Positions 8,685-16,668 of a stretch of DNA of 64,000 nt are shown here, piece after piece (within the stretch, counting starts at the first letter, position 1; the number at the start of each line of letters is the position of its first letter). The stretch comes from Acidobacteria bacterium Mor1 (GTDB taxonomy: Bacteria; Acidobacteriota; Polarisedimenticolia; Polarisedimenticolales; Polarisedimenticolaceae). The notes under the pieces were generated by a model. The model saw only the letters and a program-made list of their open reading frames with translations. It did not search any database and was not told where the DNA came from. The stretch is from positions 1,092,400 to 1,156,399 of the forward strand of contig CP011806.1 in the NCBI GenBank assembly GCA_001664505.1, given 5' to 3'. A program made the translations under genes and the position numbers.

Positions 8685-8920
8685 GCAGGCAACGGCGAAC
8701 CCGAGAGGGGCCGTAGGAGAGAGCGGACAACGTTCTTCGTTTGCTTGAGAACGGTAGAGAACCCCCTCCTGCGATCCGATCGATCCTCGGTCTTTCGAGG
8801 GAGCGCTGGCAGCGGAGTGCCACTGGTCGCTATGAGGCTCCACCGGCCCATAGATTCTTGCACTCCCCCCCGACTCCGGCGGCCCGACGTCGCGAAAGCG
8901 ACGCCGGGCCGTTGTTTTTT
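8685..8920 (+). ncRNA. Predicted sigma-54-dependent small RNA 2 (about 236 nt)
   Basis: The RNA is bounded by P2 and the terminator at 8881-8920. Several hairpins are readable: CGTTCT/AGAACG (about 8730-8753), CCTCG/CGAGG around GTCTTT, and TGGCA/TGCCA with GCGGAG in the loop. Between them lies CCCCCTCCT (8762-8770), containing CCTCCT, the complement of a perfect Shine-Dalgarno sequence. A second C-rich run (ACTCCCCCCCGACTCC) precedes the terminator; small RNA 1 has a similar C7 run. No frame has a ribosome site and coding character; the frame that runs through it belongs to the gene at 9001. Function and targets are inferred only. Confidence 0.65.
8881..8920 (+). terminator. Intrinsic terminator of small RNA 2
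   Basis: A 13-bp stem with one mismatch (8881-8893 with 8898-8910) closes on a GAAA tetraloop and is followed by GTTGTTTTTT. Confidence 0.92.
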
Positions 8921-8960
8921 CGGGACCGGCCGATCCAATCCCCACCCCCGCGCAGCCGGT

Positions 8961-8990
8961 TTGACAGCCCGCAGAGCGCAACACTATTCT
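8961..8990 (+). promoter_or_regulatory. Sigma-70 promoter of the DUF4783-like / NtrY-like operon
   Basis: A perfect -35 TTGACA (8961-8966) and -10 TATTCT (8985-8990) are 18 bp apart. The start would fall near 8997, only about four bases before ATG 9001, so the message would be nearly leaderless. Confidence 0.7.
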
Positions 8991-9000
8991 CGGTTGGCGA

Positions 9001-9452
9001 TGGATCGCTCGAGGCGACGGAACTGGTGGCCTTGCCTGTTGCTCCTGCTCGCATTGCCGCTCGGGCCGGTGCTCGGCGGCAACACCGAGCACGAAGCCCG
9101 GCAGGCAGCCCTCACATTCGGGTCGGCGCTGACCGGCGCCGATGCATCGTCGATCCGGCCGCTCCTCCCCTCCCAGGGCAAGATTCAACTGACCCTCGAC
9201 CGGCTGGGCCCCGAACGCGGCCACTTCAGCGCCCAGCAGGTGGAAGCGCTGCTCGGAGACTTTTTGGCCCAGGGAACGGTGCGGGCCTTCGAGATCCTGC
9301 GGCTCGAGTGCGAGGGCTCGCTGGCCCTGGTGCATGGCGAGGCCTCGCTGATCGACCGCCGCGGCCGGCGGGCACGGGTCGAGATTCACCTGGCCTTCCG
9401 GTCCGACGGTGAGAGCTGGCAACTACGGGAGATCCGGGAACTCTCCCCATGA
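9001..9452 (+). CDS. Secreted DUF4783-like (NTF2-fold) protein
   Basis: The 150-residue product starts with MDRSRRRNWW and a hydrophobic stretch ending near residue 26, a likely Sec signal peptide. The mature part resembles DUF4783: a helix with EARQAALTFGSAL, then GHFSAQQVEALLGDFL, then alternating strands ending in WQLREIREL. Such small NTF2-like proteins often bind ligands, but no active site is visible. The ATG at 9001 was preferred to upstream in-frame starts because those lie inside the small RNA and terminator. The stop overlaps the next gene's ATG (ATGA), so the two are translationally coupled. Confidence 0.72.
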
Positions 9453-12400
9453 GCGGAGACCGGCACGGCTCCGCCGGAACCTGGCGCCGGGTCGCTCTCC
9501 TGGTCGGCCTCCCCCTCCTGCTCTGGGGCAGCGCCCAGGTCCGGGCGGTCATCGCCCGTGGCCAGGAGACCCCGACCCGGTCGGAGCTGGCCCGGCCGCT
9601 CTCGGCCGCCTTCGAGGACCTGCTGGAAGAAGCGCGGTCCGTCGCCGAGGCCGCCCTCGACGGCGCCACCTGGGACGCGGCCTCCGACGCCCGTCTGGAG
9701 CGGCTGGAAGGAACCGTAGAGGGGATCGGCCTGTTCGACCCCGACGGGAACCCGGTGGAGTGGTGGCGCACCCCGGTCGATCCCGCCCCGGCGTTCCTCG
9801 CGCCGGCGCCGCCCACCTGGATCATCCGCCAGGACGGTATCCGCACCCGGCTGATCGCCTGCGTCGGGCCGAACAAGCTCGGCTTGCGCGCCCTGGCCAG
9901 TTTCGCCATCGACTCCCGGGCAGCCGATCTGAATTTTCTCGAGCTGGCCGACCCGGCGCTTGATCCCCGCGCCATCGTCGACGTCGAGTTCCTCGATACC
10001 CGGGCGCTCTACGGCGCCGGGCTTGCCGACCCCGCCGTGCGGGAACGGGACGGCCGGCGCCTGGCCGCCGAGCTCGAGAGCGGAGACCCTCCGCGGGTTC
10101 TTTTGCGCAGCGACGAAGGGGTGATCCTCGGACGCGCCGAGATCCAGGCGATCACGCCGGAGCGCCGTGCGTCGGATCTGGAGCGGAGCGGTCGCGCCTG
10201 GGCCGCGCTGCTGTTGGCGGTTCTGCCGCTGCTGCTGTTCCGCTGGAGCCACATCTGCCGCAGTCCCGCAGGTTTCCTCGCCGCGCTGGTGACGTTGGTG
10301 TTGGTCCGCCAGGCGTTGCTGGCGACCAAGGCATCGATCCGGCTGTTCCCGCGAGAGATGGGTTCCTCGAGCCTGTTCGGGTCGGCGGACTTCGGCCGCC
10401 TGCTCGGGTCGCCGCTGGACCTGCTGTGGACCGCGCTCACGATCTACTTCGCCGCGCTTGCCCTGCGGGTCTTCGCCGGTTCGCTGGCCCGCTCCTGGAA
10501 GCGGAGCGCGGCGTTGCTGGTCACCGTCGGCGCCGCCCTGTCGACCGGCGCGCTCTACGGAGTCACCCGTTCGCTGGCCGTCGACGCACGAGTCCCGCTG
10601 CTGGAGCTCGGCAACCTCGCCCGCTACGACGGACCGGCGCTGCTGTTGCTCGGCTGGTCTTTCGTGCTGCTCGGCTCCGCCGAGCTCTGGGGCGCGGCCT
10701 GGAGCCTGCTGCGTGGAGGAGACATCCCGGCAGCGGTACGCCCCCACCGGGTGGTCGTGGCCGTCGCGATCCTGCCCCTGGCGATCTTGGGCATCGCACA
10801 GCTTCACTCCCTCGACCAACAACTCGCCATCGAACGCCTGCGCAGCGAGTTCGCCCCCCAGGTACTGGGCCAGACCGACCATCGCCGGGTCACCCTGATC
10901 TCCGCGGTGCGTCAGGTGGCCGATGCCCTCAGCAGTCACGAGCGCCCCCGGGGCCGCAGCCGGGACTCCCGTTTCCAGGCCTACGAATTGTGGCTGCAGA
11001 GCGATCTCTACCAGGTGGGCTACAAGTCATCGCTGGATCTCCACAACATCGGCGGAGATCGAGTCAGCCATTTCGGCTTCGATCTGCCCGCGTTCGACAA
11101 GGAAACCCGGCCCGATCCGGCCACCATGCCGCTGTCCCCGGAGCTTCACCGGGAAGACCTGGGCAAAGGGGCGCAGCAACAGCTGGTGCTTCACGCCGAG
11201 GCTCCGGTGATCCGGGACGGCCACGCCGTCGGCGCCGTGGTCGGGCACATCCTCGACGCCCCCTCCAATCTGCCCTTCATTCCGACCAGTCAGCCCTACC
11301 TCGCCGCTTTGGGTAGCGGCCGGGGCGCCGGCGTTGAACGCCAGGCCTGGTCGAGTCCTGCATACGTGCTGTACGACCGTCGCGGAACGGTGCTCTACCG
11401 CACCGTGGACCAGCCGCCGACCCTGACTCGCGAGCTGGAAATGGCCGCGGCACGGGACGGCACCGTGCGGGTGCGCGCCGCCGAGGAGAGCTACATCGGG
11501 CTGCCGCTGCTCGACGGAGACTCCCTGCACCTGCTGATGTTGCGGGCCCGCACGCCGATCGAGTGGTTGGGTGCGCTGATTCGGCTGGTGCTGGTCAGCC
11601 TCGGACTCCTGACCCTGTTGTTCCTGTTGGCCAACCTGTTCCGCCGCGACGGACCGCAGGAGCTGTCGCGGGCCATCCGCGGCTCGTTCTACCGCAAGCT
11701 CGCGGCGACCCTGCTCCTCGCCGCCGGGGTGCCGCTGCTCGGACTCTCCCTGTTCGTCCGCGGCTACATCGAGAGCCGCGGCCTGGCGGCGCTGGGTGAG
11801 TCGGCGGTGCAGTCCGCCAGCGTCGCCCAACGCGCCGTGGAGGACTACCTCGCCGGCACGAGAGAGCCGATCGGTGACGACGACGATGGCGACGGATTCG
11901 ACGACGGCTCACTGGACGACGACATCCTCTACGGCCTGCGCTGGCTGGTCGAAGCGGACATCCACGTCTACCGGGACGGCCGCCTCGAGGCATCGTCCAA
12001 ACGGGAGCTGTTCGACTCGGGGCTTCTGACCCGCCGGCTCCCCGGCGACGTCCAGGACCAGATGGTGCGCCAGGGTCTCCCCTACCTGGTGCTGAACCAG
12101 CCTCTCGGCTCCGCGGAGATGCAGGTGGCCTACGCTCCGGTGCGGGCGCCGTGGATCCAGGGGTCCCTGGTGGTCGCCGTGCCTAGGGTCCTCGAGGAGC
12201 AAACGGTCAGCCGGGACGTGGACCGGGTGCTGGAGGTCTTGCTGCTGGTCACCGTGGCGATGATCGGCCTCGTGATTCTCAGCGCCGCGGTGCTGGCCCG
12301 CTCGGTGGCCCGGCCGGTGCGCGATCTGGTCGGCGCCACCAGCAGCATCGCCGCCGGGGACTATCGCACCCGCCTCAGCACCCGCAGCCAGGACGAGGTC

Positions 12401-13516
12401 GCCGATCTGGTCGACGGCTTCAACACCATGGCCTCGGCGCTGGCGGCCCAGCGCGCCGACCTGGAATACCGCCGCGACTACATGGAGACGCTGCTGGGCC
12501 ACGCCACCACCGGAGTCGTCTCCACCGACGCCGAGGGTCGCATCGTCACGATCAACCCGGCGCTGACCGCCCTCCTCGGCCTCGGGACCGAACAGCTTGT
12601 CCCGGGGCAGCACCTGACCCGCACCCTCGGCCGCGAAGAGGTGCTCGGGCCCCTGGTCGAAGCGCTGGAGCGCCCCTCCCGGGGGGATGAGCCGCGGGAT
12701 GTGGACCTGCCCGCGGCCGACGGCCAGACCCGCCGCCTGCGGGTGATGCAGGTGGAGCTCCCGGACCCGCGCGGCGCGGCCACCGGATCGCTCCTGATGA
12801 TGGACGACGTCACCGAGCTGATGCGCAGCAACCAGCTCACCGCATGGGCCGAGATGGCCCGGGCCATCGCTCACGAGATCAAGAACCCGCTGACGCCGAT
12901 CCAGCTCTCCACCGAACACCTGCAGCGGATCCTGCGGGACCGTGGCGTGCTCCCTGCACCTCAGCTGGAATCCTGCATCGACACGGTGTTCAAACAGGTG
13001 CGGGCGCTGCGGGAGATCGCCGGCGAGTTCTCGACCTACGCGAAGCTACCGGTCCTGGTTCCGGAATCCGCCGACGCGGTGGCCTTCATGCGCGAAGTGG
13101 TCGGCCCCTACCGGGCGTCGCATCCCCAGGGGGTCGAGATCGAGGAGCACTACAGCGAGGTACCCCCGGTGCGGATCGACCGGCGGGTGCTCGGACGGGC
13201 GGTGATCAACCTGATCGAGAACGCCCTGCAGGCGATGCCCGATGGCGGCACCCTGACCGTCTCGGTGGACCGCGACGCCGCGGCCCGGGAGGTGCGCCTC
13301 AGCGTCGAGGACACCGGCACCGGCCTCGACCCCGAGGTGCGCAAGCGCCTGTTCGAACCCTACTTCTCGACCAAGTCGTCGGGGACCGGGCTCGGACTCG
13401 CCATCGTGCAGCGCTCGGTCGAGGCCCACGCCGGCAGTATCGAGGTCAGCAGCCGTCCCGGCCACGGCACTCGATTCGTCATTTCACTGCCCGGCGCCAA
13501 TTCGCCCGCCTCCTGA
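9449..13516 (+). CDS. NtrY-like membrane sensor histidine kinase
   Basis: This 1355-residue histidine kinase is unusually large. Multiple hydrophobic segments cross the membrane: near residues 12-30, several between about 250 and 460, then about 705-740, 755-775 and 930-955. A HAMP domain (about 950-1005), a PAS domain (about 1015-1110), a HisKA domain with AHEIKNPLTP (His1142) and an HATPase with N box NLIENALQ, DTGTGL and GTGLGLAI follow. This order matches NtrY. NtrY normally signals to NtrX, a sigma-54 activator, but no response regulator is adjacent. Residues 810-825 hold an acidic DDDDGDGFDDGS loop, possibly calcium-binding, between the last two membrane regions. It is coupled to the DUF4783-like gene. 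Family confidence is high; the signal and partner are unknown. Confidence 0.9.
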   Translation: MSGDRHGSAGTWRRVALLVGLPLLLWGSAQVRAVIARGQETPTRSELARPLSAAFEDLLEEARSVAEAALDGATWDAASDARLERLEGTVEGIGLFDPDGNPVEWWRTPVDPAPAFLAPAPPTWIIRQDGIRTRLIACVGPNKLGLRALASFAIDSRAADLNFLELADPALDPRAIVDVEFLDTRALYGAGLADPAVRERDGRRLAAELESGDPPRVLLRSDEGVILGRAEIQAITPERRASDLERSGRAWAALLLAVLPLLLFRWSHICRSPAGFLAALVTLVLVRQALLATKASIRLFPREMGSSSLFGSADFGRLLGSPLDLLWTALTIYFAALALRVFAGSLARSWKRSAALLVTVGAALSTGALYGVTRSLAVDARVPLLELGNLARYDGPALLLLGWSFVLLGSAELWGAAWSLLRGGDIPAAVRPHRVVVAVAILPLAILGIAQLHSLDQQLAIERLRSEFAPQVLGQTDHRRVTLISAVRQVADALSSHERPRGRSRDSRFQAYELWLQSDLYQVGYKSSLDLHNIGGDRVSHFGFDLPAFDKETRPDPATMPLSPELHREDLGKGAQQQLVLHAEAPVIRDGHAVGAVVGHILDAPSNLPFIPTSQPYLAALGSGRGAGVERQAWSSPAYVLYDRRGTVLYRTVDQPPTLTRELEMAAARDGTVRVRAAEESYIGLPLLDGDSLHLLMLRARTPIEWLGALIRLVLVSLGLLTLLFLLANLFRRDGPQELSRAIRGSFYRKLAATLLLAAGVPLLGLSLFVRGYIESRGLAALGESAVQSASVAQRAVEDYLAGTREPIGDDDDGDGFDDGSLDDDILYGLRWLVEADIHVYRDGRLEASSKRELFDSGLLTRRLPGDVQDQMVRQGLPYLVLNQPLGSAEMQVAYAPVRAPWIQGSLVVAVPRVLEEQTVSRDVDRVLEVLLLVTVAMIGLVILSAAVLARSVARPVRDLVGATSSIAAGDYRTRLSTRSQDEVADLVDGFNTMASALAAQRADLEYRRDYMETLLGHATTGVVSTDAEGRIVTINPALTALLGLGTEQLVPGQHLTRTLGREEVLGPLVEALERPSRGDEPRDVDLPAADGQTRRLRVMQVELPDPRGAATGSLLMMDDVTELMRSNQLTAWAEMARAIAHEIKNPLTPIQLSTEHLQRILRDRGVLPAPQLESCIDTVFKQVRALREIAGEFSTYAKLPVLVPESADAVAFMREVVGPYRASHPQGVEIEEHYSEVPPVRIDRRVLGRAVINLIENALQAMPDGGTLTVSVDRDAAAREVRLSVEDTGTGLDPEVRKRLFEPYFSTKSSGTGLGLAIVQRSVEAHAGSIEVSSRPGHGTRFVISLPGANSPAS

Positions 13517-13543
13517 CCCGGTCCTCCCCGATTCCGCCTGGGG

Positions 13544-13549
13544 TATACT
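13544..13549 (+). promoter_or_regulatory. Putative -10 (TATACT) upstream of the cysteine-cluster gene
   Basis: GGGGTATACTCCCG lies 11 bases before the ATG at 13560. The same core occurs before purA and the plsC-like gene. No -35 is evident, and the start would fall almost on the ATG. Confidence 0.4.
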
Positions 13550-13559
13550 CCCGCCCGCG

Positions 13560-13991
13560 ATGCCCCGGGGATCATCCGACAAAGCAAAGTGGTATGCCGA
13601 CGGCCTGCGCTTCGAATGCCAGCCGGACTGCGGCGCCTGCTGCACCAACCACGGCGACTACGCCTACGTCTACCTCGAGAACGAAGAGATCGAGGCCATG
13701 GCCGCACTCCTCGGCCTGACCCGAACCCGCTTCGAGCAGGACTACACCGTGCTGGACGAGGGCTACCGGGTTCTGCGCATGGACCAGCCGGACTGCCCGT
13801 TCCTCGAGGACAAGCGCTGCAACGTGTACGAGGCCCGGCCGGTCCAGTGCCGCACGTTCCCCTTCTGGAACGAAAACCTGCGGAACAAGACCAGCTGGAA
13901 GAAGCTCCGGGAGTTCTGTCCGGGCATCGATCAGGGTGAGAAGGTCCCTTTGGTCCAGATCGAGCGGCAACGAATCGAACGCGGGGACTGA
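13560..13991 (+). CDS. YkgJ-family cysteine-cluster protein
   Basis: The 143-residue protein carries the family's metal-binding cysteines: CQPDCGACC near residues 20-28, DCPFLEDKRCNVYEARPVQCRTFPFW near 78-103, and a late FCPG. These are thought to bind zinc or an iron-sulfur cluster, and some homologues have been linked to protein or flagellin modification. The ATG at 13560 gives a normal length. It stands alone, 43 bp after the sensor kinase and 86 bp before the transporter gene. The substrate is unknown. Confidence 0.88.
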   Translation: MPRGSSDKAKWYADGLRFECQPDCGACCTNHGDYAYVYLENEEIEAMAALLGLTRTRFEQDYTVLDEGYRVLRMDQPDCPFLEDKRCNVYEARPVQCRTFPFWNENLRNKTSWKKLREFCPGIDQGEKVPLVQIERQRIERGD

Positions 13992-14077
13992 TACTCCGCA
14001 CAAATTACGATTTTGGTATGCCCGCCAAAGGTGCCAGGCATTAGGTTATTCACGGGATGGCCGTGGAGAGGTACCGG

Positions 14078-15691
14078 ATGATGACCCTGAGGGGATGGGC
14101 AGCCCTTGCCCTGGCGACGCTGTCGCTGTTCCTTGCGGCATGCAGCGGCGGGTCCGACGACGGCGCCGCGACCCCGCCGGCCCCACTCGAACCCCGCTCG
14201 GGAGGCATCGCGGTCGTCGGCAGCATCACCGCCCCCGAGAACCTCAACCCCTACCTCGGGATGAGCACGATCGAGTCGGGAGTACAGCGGCGGCTGTTCC
14301 CGGCACTGGCCTATCGCGACCCCTCGCGACCTGACGGCCACCGGCCTGGCTTGGCCGAATCCTGGAGTTTCTCCGAGGACCGGCTGACCTGCACCTTCAA
14401 GCTGGCCGATGCCCGCTGGAGCGACGGCAAGCCGATCACCGCTTCGGACGTACGGTTCACCTGGCAGACCCAGATCTCCGCCGAGCTTCGCTGGCCGAGC
14501 GCGGGCAGCAAGGAGCTGATTCGCGACGTCGAAGTCGTCGATCCTCGAACCGTCGTCTTCCACTACGAAAAGCAGAGCCCCTATCAGCTCGAGGACACCG
14601 TCGACGGCATGATCCTGCCCGAACACGTGTTCGGCGCCGTCCCCCTGGCGGAGTGGCGTGAGCACGACTGGAACAACCCGCCGGTCAGCGGCGGTCCGTA
14701 TCTGCTCGAGGAGTTCCGGGCTGCCGACTCGGTGCGCCTGGTGCGCAACCCGGACTACTTCGGGCCGCCGGCCTATCTCGATGAAATCCTGCTGCGCATC
14801 GTCCCGCTCCAGAGCAACCTGATCGCCCAGCTCCGCGCCGGTGAGATGCACTACGCCGACGGCATCTCCGCCCGCTCCGCCCAACCGCTCTACCGGGACG
14901 ACCGGCTCCAGGTGGTCGAGTTCGACAGCGCCGGCTTCGAATTCATCGCCTGGAACAACCGCCGCGCGCCGATGAACGACCGGCGCTTTCGCCAGGCCAT
15001 GACCATGGCGATCAACCGGGAGGCACTGGTCGAGGAGATCCTGTTCGACAAGGGCTCGGTGACCGGCGGCCCGTTCCGCCAGGGAACCTGGGAACAGGAC
15101 AGCGACCTCGAACCCTGGCCCTACGATCCCGATCAGGCGGGACGCCTGCTCGACGAGTTGGGCTGGACCCGTCCCGCCGACGGCGGCACCCGCCGGAAGG
15201 ACGGCAAACCACTAACGCTCGAGATCCTGGTGCAGAGCGGCAACGAACGCCGCGAGGCGGTCTTGATCGCCGCCCAGGCCCAGTTGGCCCGGGTCGGCAT
15301 CGAGATCGGCATCACCTCGCTCGAGTTCGGCACCATCCGCTCCCGGGTGGGCCAGGGAGACTACGACGGCCTGATTCAATCCTGGACCTTCACCACCGGC
15401 AAGGTCGACATCGAGGCGCTGTTCGCCTCCCACCGGCCCGGCGAGATGAACATCGTGGGCTACGACTCCCAGGTGATGAACGACCTGCTCGACCGGGCCT
15501 ACGGCTCGGAGACCCGGGAACAGGCCAAGCCGCTGCTCGACGAGATCCAGCAGCTGCTCCACCGCGACCAGCCCTACTCGTTTCTCTACCGTGTCGGGCG
15601 CATCGGCGTCGTGCAGGAGCGGATCCACGATGTCGCCGGCTTCGATGCCGCCGATCCCCTGGGACCGCTCGACCGGGCCTGGCTCGAGTAG
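14078..15691 (+). CDS. Peptide-type ABC transporter substrate-binding lipoprotein
   Basis: The 537-residue protein belongs to the SBP_bac_5 family (DppA/OppA), which binds peptides or similar solutes outside the inner membrane. A signal peptide ends in LFLAAC, with Cys22 as the lipid-attached residue. Family motifs include NLNPYLGMST, the LAESWSFSEDRLTCTFKL region and DVRFTWQ. I chose ATG 14078 because GGAGAGG lies about six bases upstream; the in-frame ATG at 14057 would put that site inside the gene. Two permease genes follow at once. Binding specificity cannot be read from sequence; nearby tryptophan-catabolism genes hint at peptides. Confidence 0.9.
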   Translation: MMTLRGWAALALATLSLFLAACSGGSDDGAATPPAPLEPRSGGIAVVGSITAPENLNPYLGMSTIESGVQRRLFPALAYRDPSRPDGHRPGLAESWSFSEDRLTCTFKLADARWSDGKPITASDVRFTWQTQISAELRWPSAGSKELIRDVEVVDPRTVVFHYEKQSPYQLEDTVDGMILPEHVFGAVPLAEWREHDWNNPPVSGGPYLLEEFRAADSVRLVRNPDYFGPPAYLDEILLRIVPLQSNLIAQLRAGEMHYADGISARSAQPLYRDDRLQVVEFDSAGFEFIAWNNRRAPMNDRRFRQAMTMAINREALVEEILFDKGSVTGGPFRQGTWEQDSDLEPWPYDPDQAGRLLDELGWTRPADGGTRRKDGKPLTLEILVQSGNERREAVLIAAQAQLARVGIEIGITSLEFGTIRSRVGQGDYDGLIQSWTFTTGKVDIEALFASHRPGEMNIVGYDSQVMNDLLDRAYGSETREQAKPLLDEIQQLLHRDQPYSFLYRVGRIGVVQERIHDVAGFDAADPLGPLDRAWLE

Positions 15692-15693
15692 CG

Positions 15694-16668
15694 ATGCTGC
15701 GTTACGCGCTGCGCCGAGTCGCCGCCGGGTTGCTCGTGGTCCTGTGCGTGATCGTACTCAACTTCGCCCTGCTCGAACTGCTGCCCGGCGACGCCGCGTC
15801 GCGACTGGCTTCCTCCCCTCCCCGGCCGGGCGAACTGGAGATGTGGCAGGAGTGGACCTGCGCCGACTGCCCGATTCACGAACGACTGGGGAGCTGGCTG
15901 TGGAACTTCGCCCGGGGCGACCTCGGCACCTCGTTCTCCCGGCAGCGCCCGGTGACCGCCTGTCTGCGCGACGCTCTCCCGCCGACCCTGGCCCTCGCCA
16001 CCTTCGCGGCGCTGGTCAACCTGATCGTGGGAATCGCCCTCGGCCTCGTGTCGGTGCTGCGGAGGAACCGTGCCGGCGATCAGCTACTTACGGCCGGCGC
16101 CCTGGCGCTCTACGCCATGCCCACCTTCTGGCTCGGACTGATGGCGATCCTGGTGTTCGGCTTCTGGTTGCGATGGTTTCCCATCTCGAGTCTCGAAAGC
16201 GTGGGGAACGCGGCGATGACACCCCTCGGCAGGGTGGCGGACCGGCTGTGGCACCTGGCGCTGCCGGCGCTGGTGCTCGGCCTGGGAAGCGCCGCGGCGA
16301 TGAGCCGTTTCGTGCGCACCGGACTGCTGGAGAGCCTGACCGAGGAGTTCACCCGGGCGACCCGGGCCCGCGGCGCCGGCTTCATGCGGGTCCTGTTCAA
16401 CGCCTTGCGGCACTCCGCCGTCCCCTTGCTTCAGATCCTGGGCCTGACGCTGCCCGTGCTGGTCTCCGGATCGCTGGTGGTCGAGGTGGTGTTCAGCCTC
16501 CCTGGTATGGGACGCCTGGCCTTCGACGCGATCATGGCCGAGGACTACCCGCTGCTCCAGGCCTGCTCCGTTCTGGCCACGTCGCTGGTGGTCGCCGGTA
16601 GCCTGTTCGCCGATCTCGGAACCTGTCTCGCCGATCCGCGGATCAGGCTGGCGCGCAGCTCGTCATGA
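15694..16668 (+). CDS. ABC transporter permease, DppB/OppB type
   Basis: The 324-residue inner-membrane protein has an N-terminal helix at about 9-30 and five further hydrophobic helices. The EAA-type loop near residues 215-235 (TRATRARGAGFMRVLFNALRHS) contacts the ATPase in this family, and VEVVFSLPGMGRLAFDA is a strong DppB signature. Residue 50-65 carries two cysteines in WTCADCP, an uncommon feature. It starts 2 bp after the binding protein and overlaps the next permease by 4 bp. Confidence 0.9.
   Translation: MLRYALRRVAAGLLVVLCVIVLNFALLELLPGDAASRLASSPPRPGELEMWQEWTCADCPIHERLGSWLWNFARGDLGTSFSRQRPVTACLRDALPPTLALATFAALVNLIVGIALGLVSVLRRNRAGDQLLTAGALALYAMPTFWLGLMAILVFGFWLRWFPISSLESVGNAAMTPLGRVADRLWHLALPALVLGLGSAAAMSRFVRTGLLESLTEEFTRATRARGAGFMRVLFNALRHSAVPLLQILGLTLPVLVSGSLVVEVVFSLPGMGRLAFDAIMAEDYPLLQACSVLATSLVVAGSLFADLGTCLADPRIRLARSSS

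Larger units (their letters stand above)
8505..9000. other. 496-bp intergenic region downstream of the kinase/sigma-54 activator gene
   Basis: No credible protein gene is present. In order it holds two GCAAC-type palindromes, a consensus sigma-54 promoter, about 200 bp of structured sequence ending in an intrinsic terminator, and a sigma-70 promoter for the next operon. Each is listed separately. Confidence 0.8.

Noticed and set aside
8670-9000. Upstream in-frame extension of the DUF4783-like gene through small RNA 2
   Set aside because: It would cross a strong terminator and lacks a ribosome site, and the signal peptide begins exactly at 9001.
14057-14077. Longer start of the substrate-binding lipoprotein
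   Set aside because: The ribosome site GGAGAGG lies inside this stretch, which points to ATG 14078, and the shorter form has the better signal peptide.
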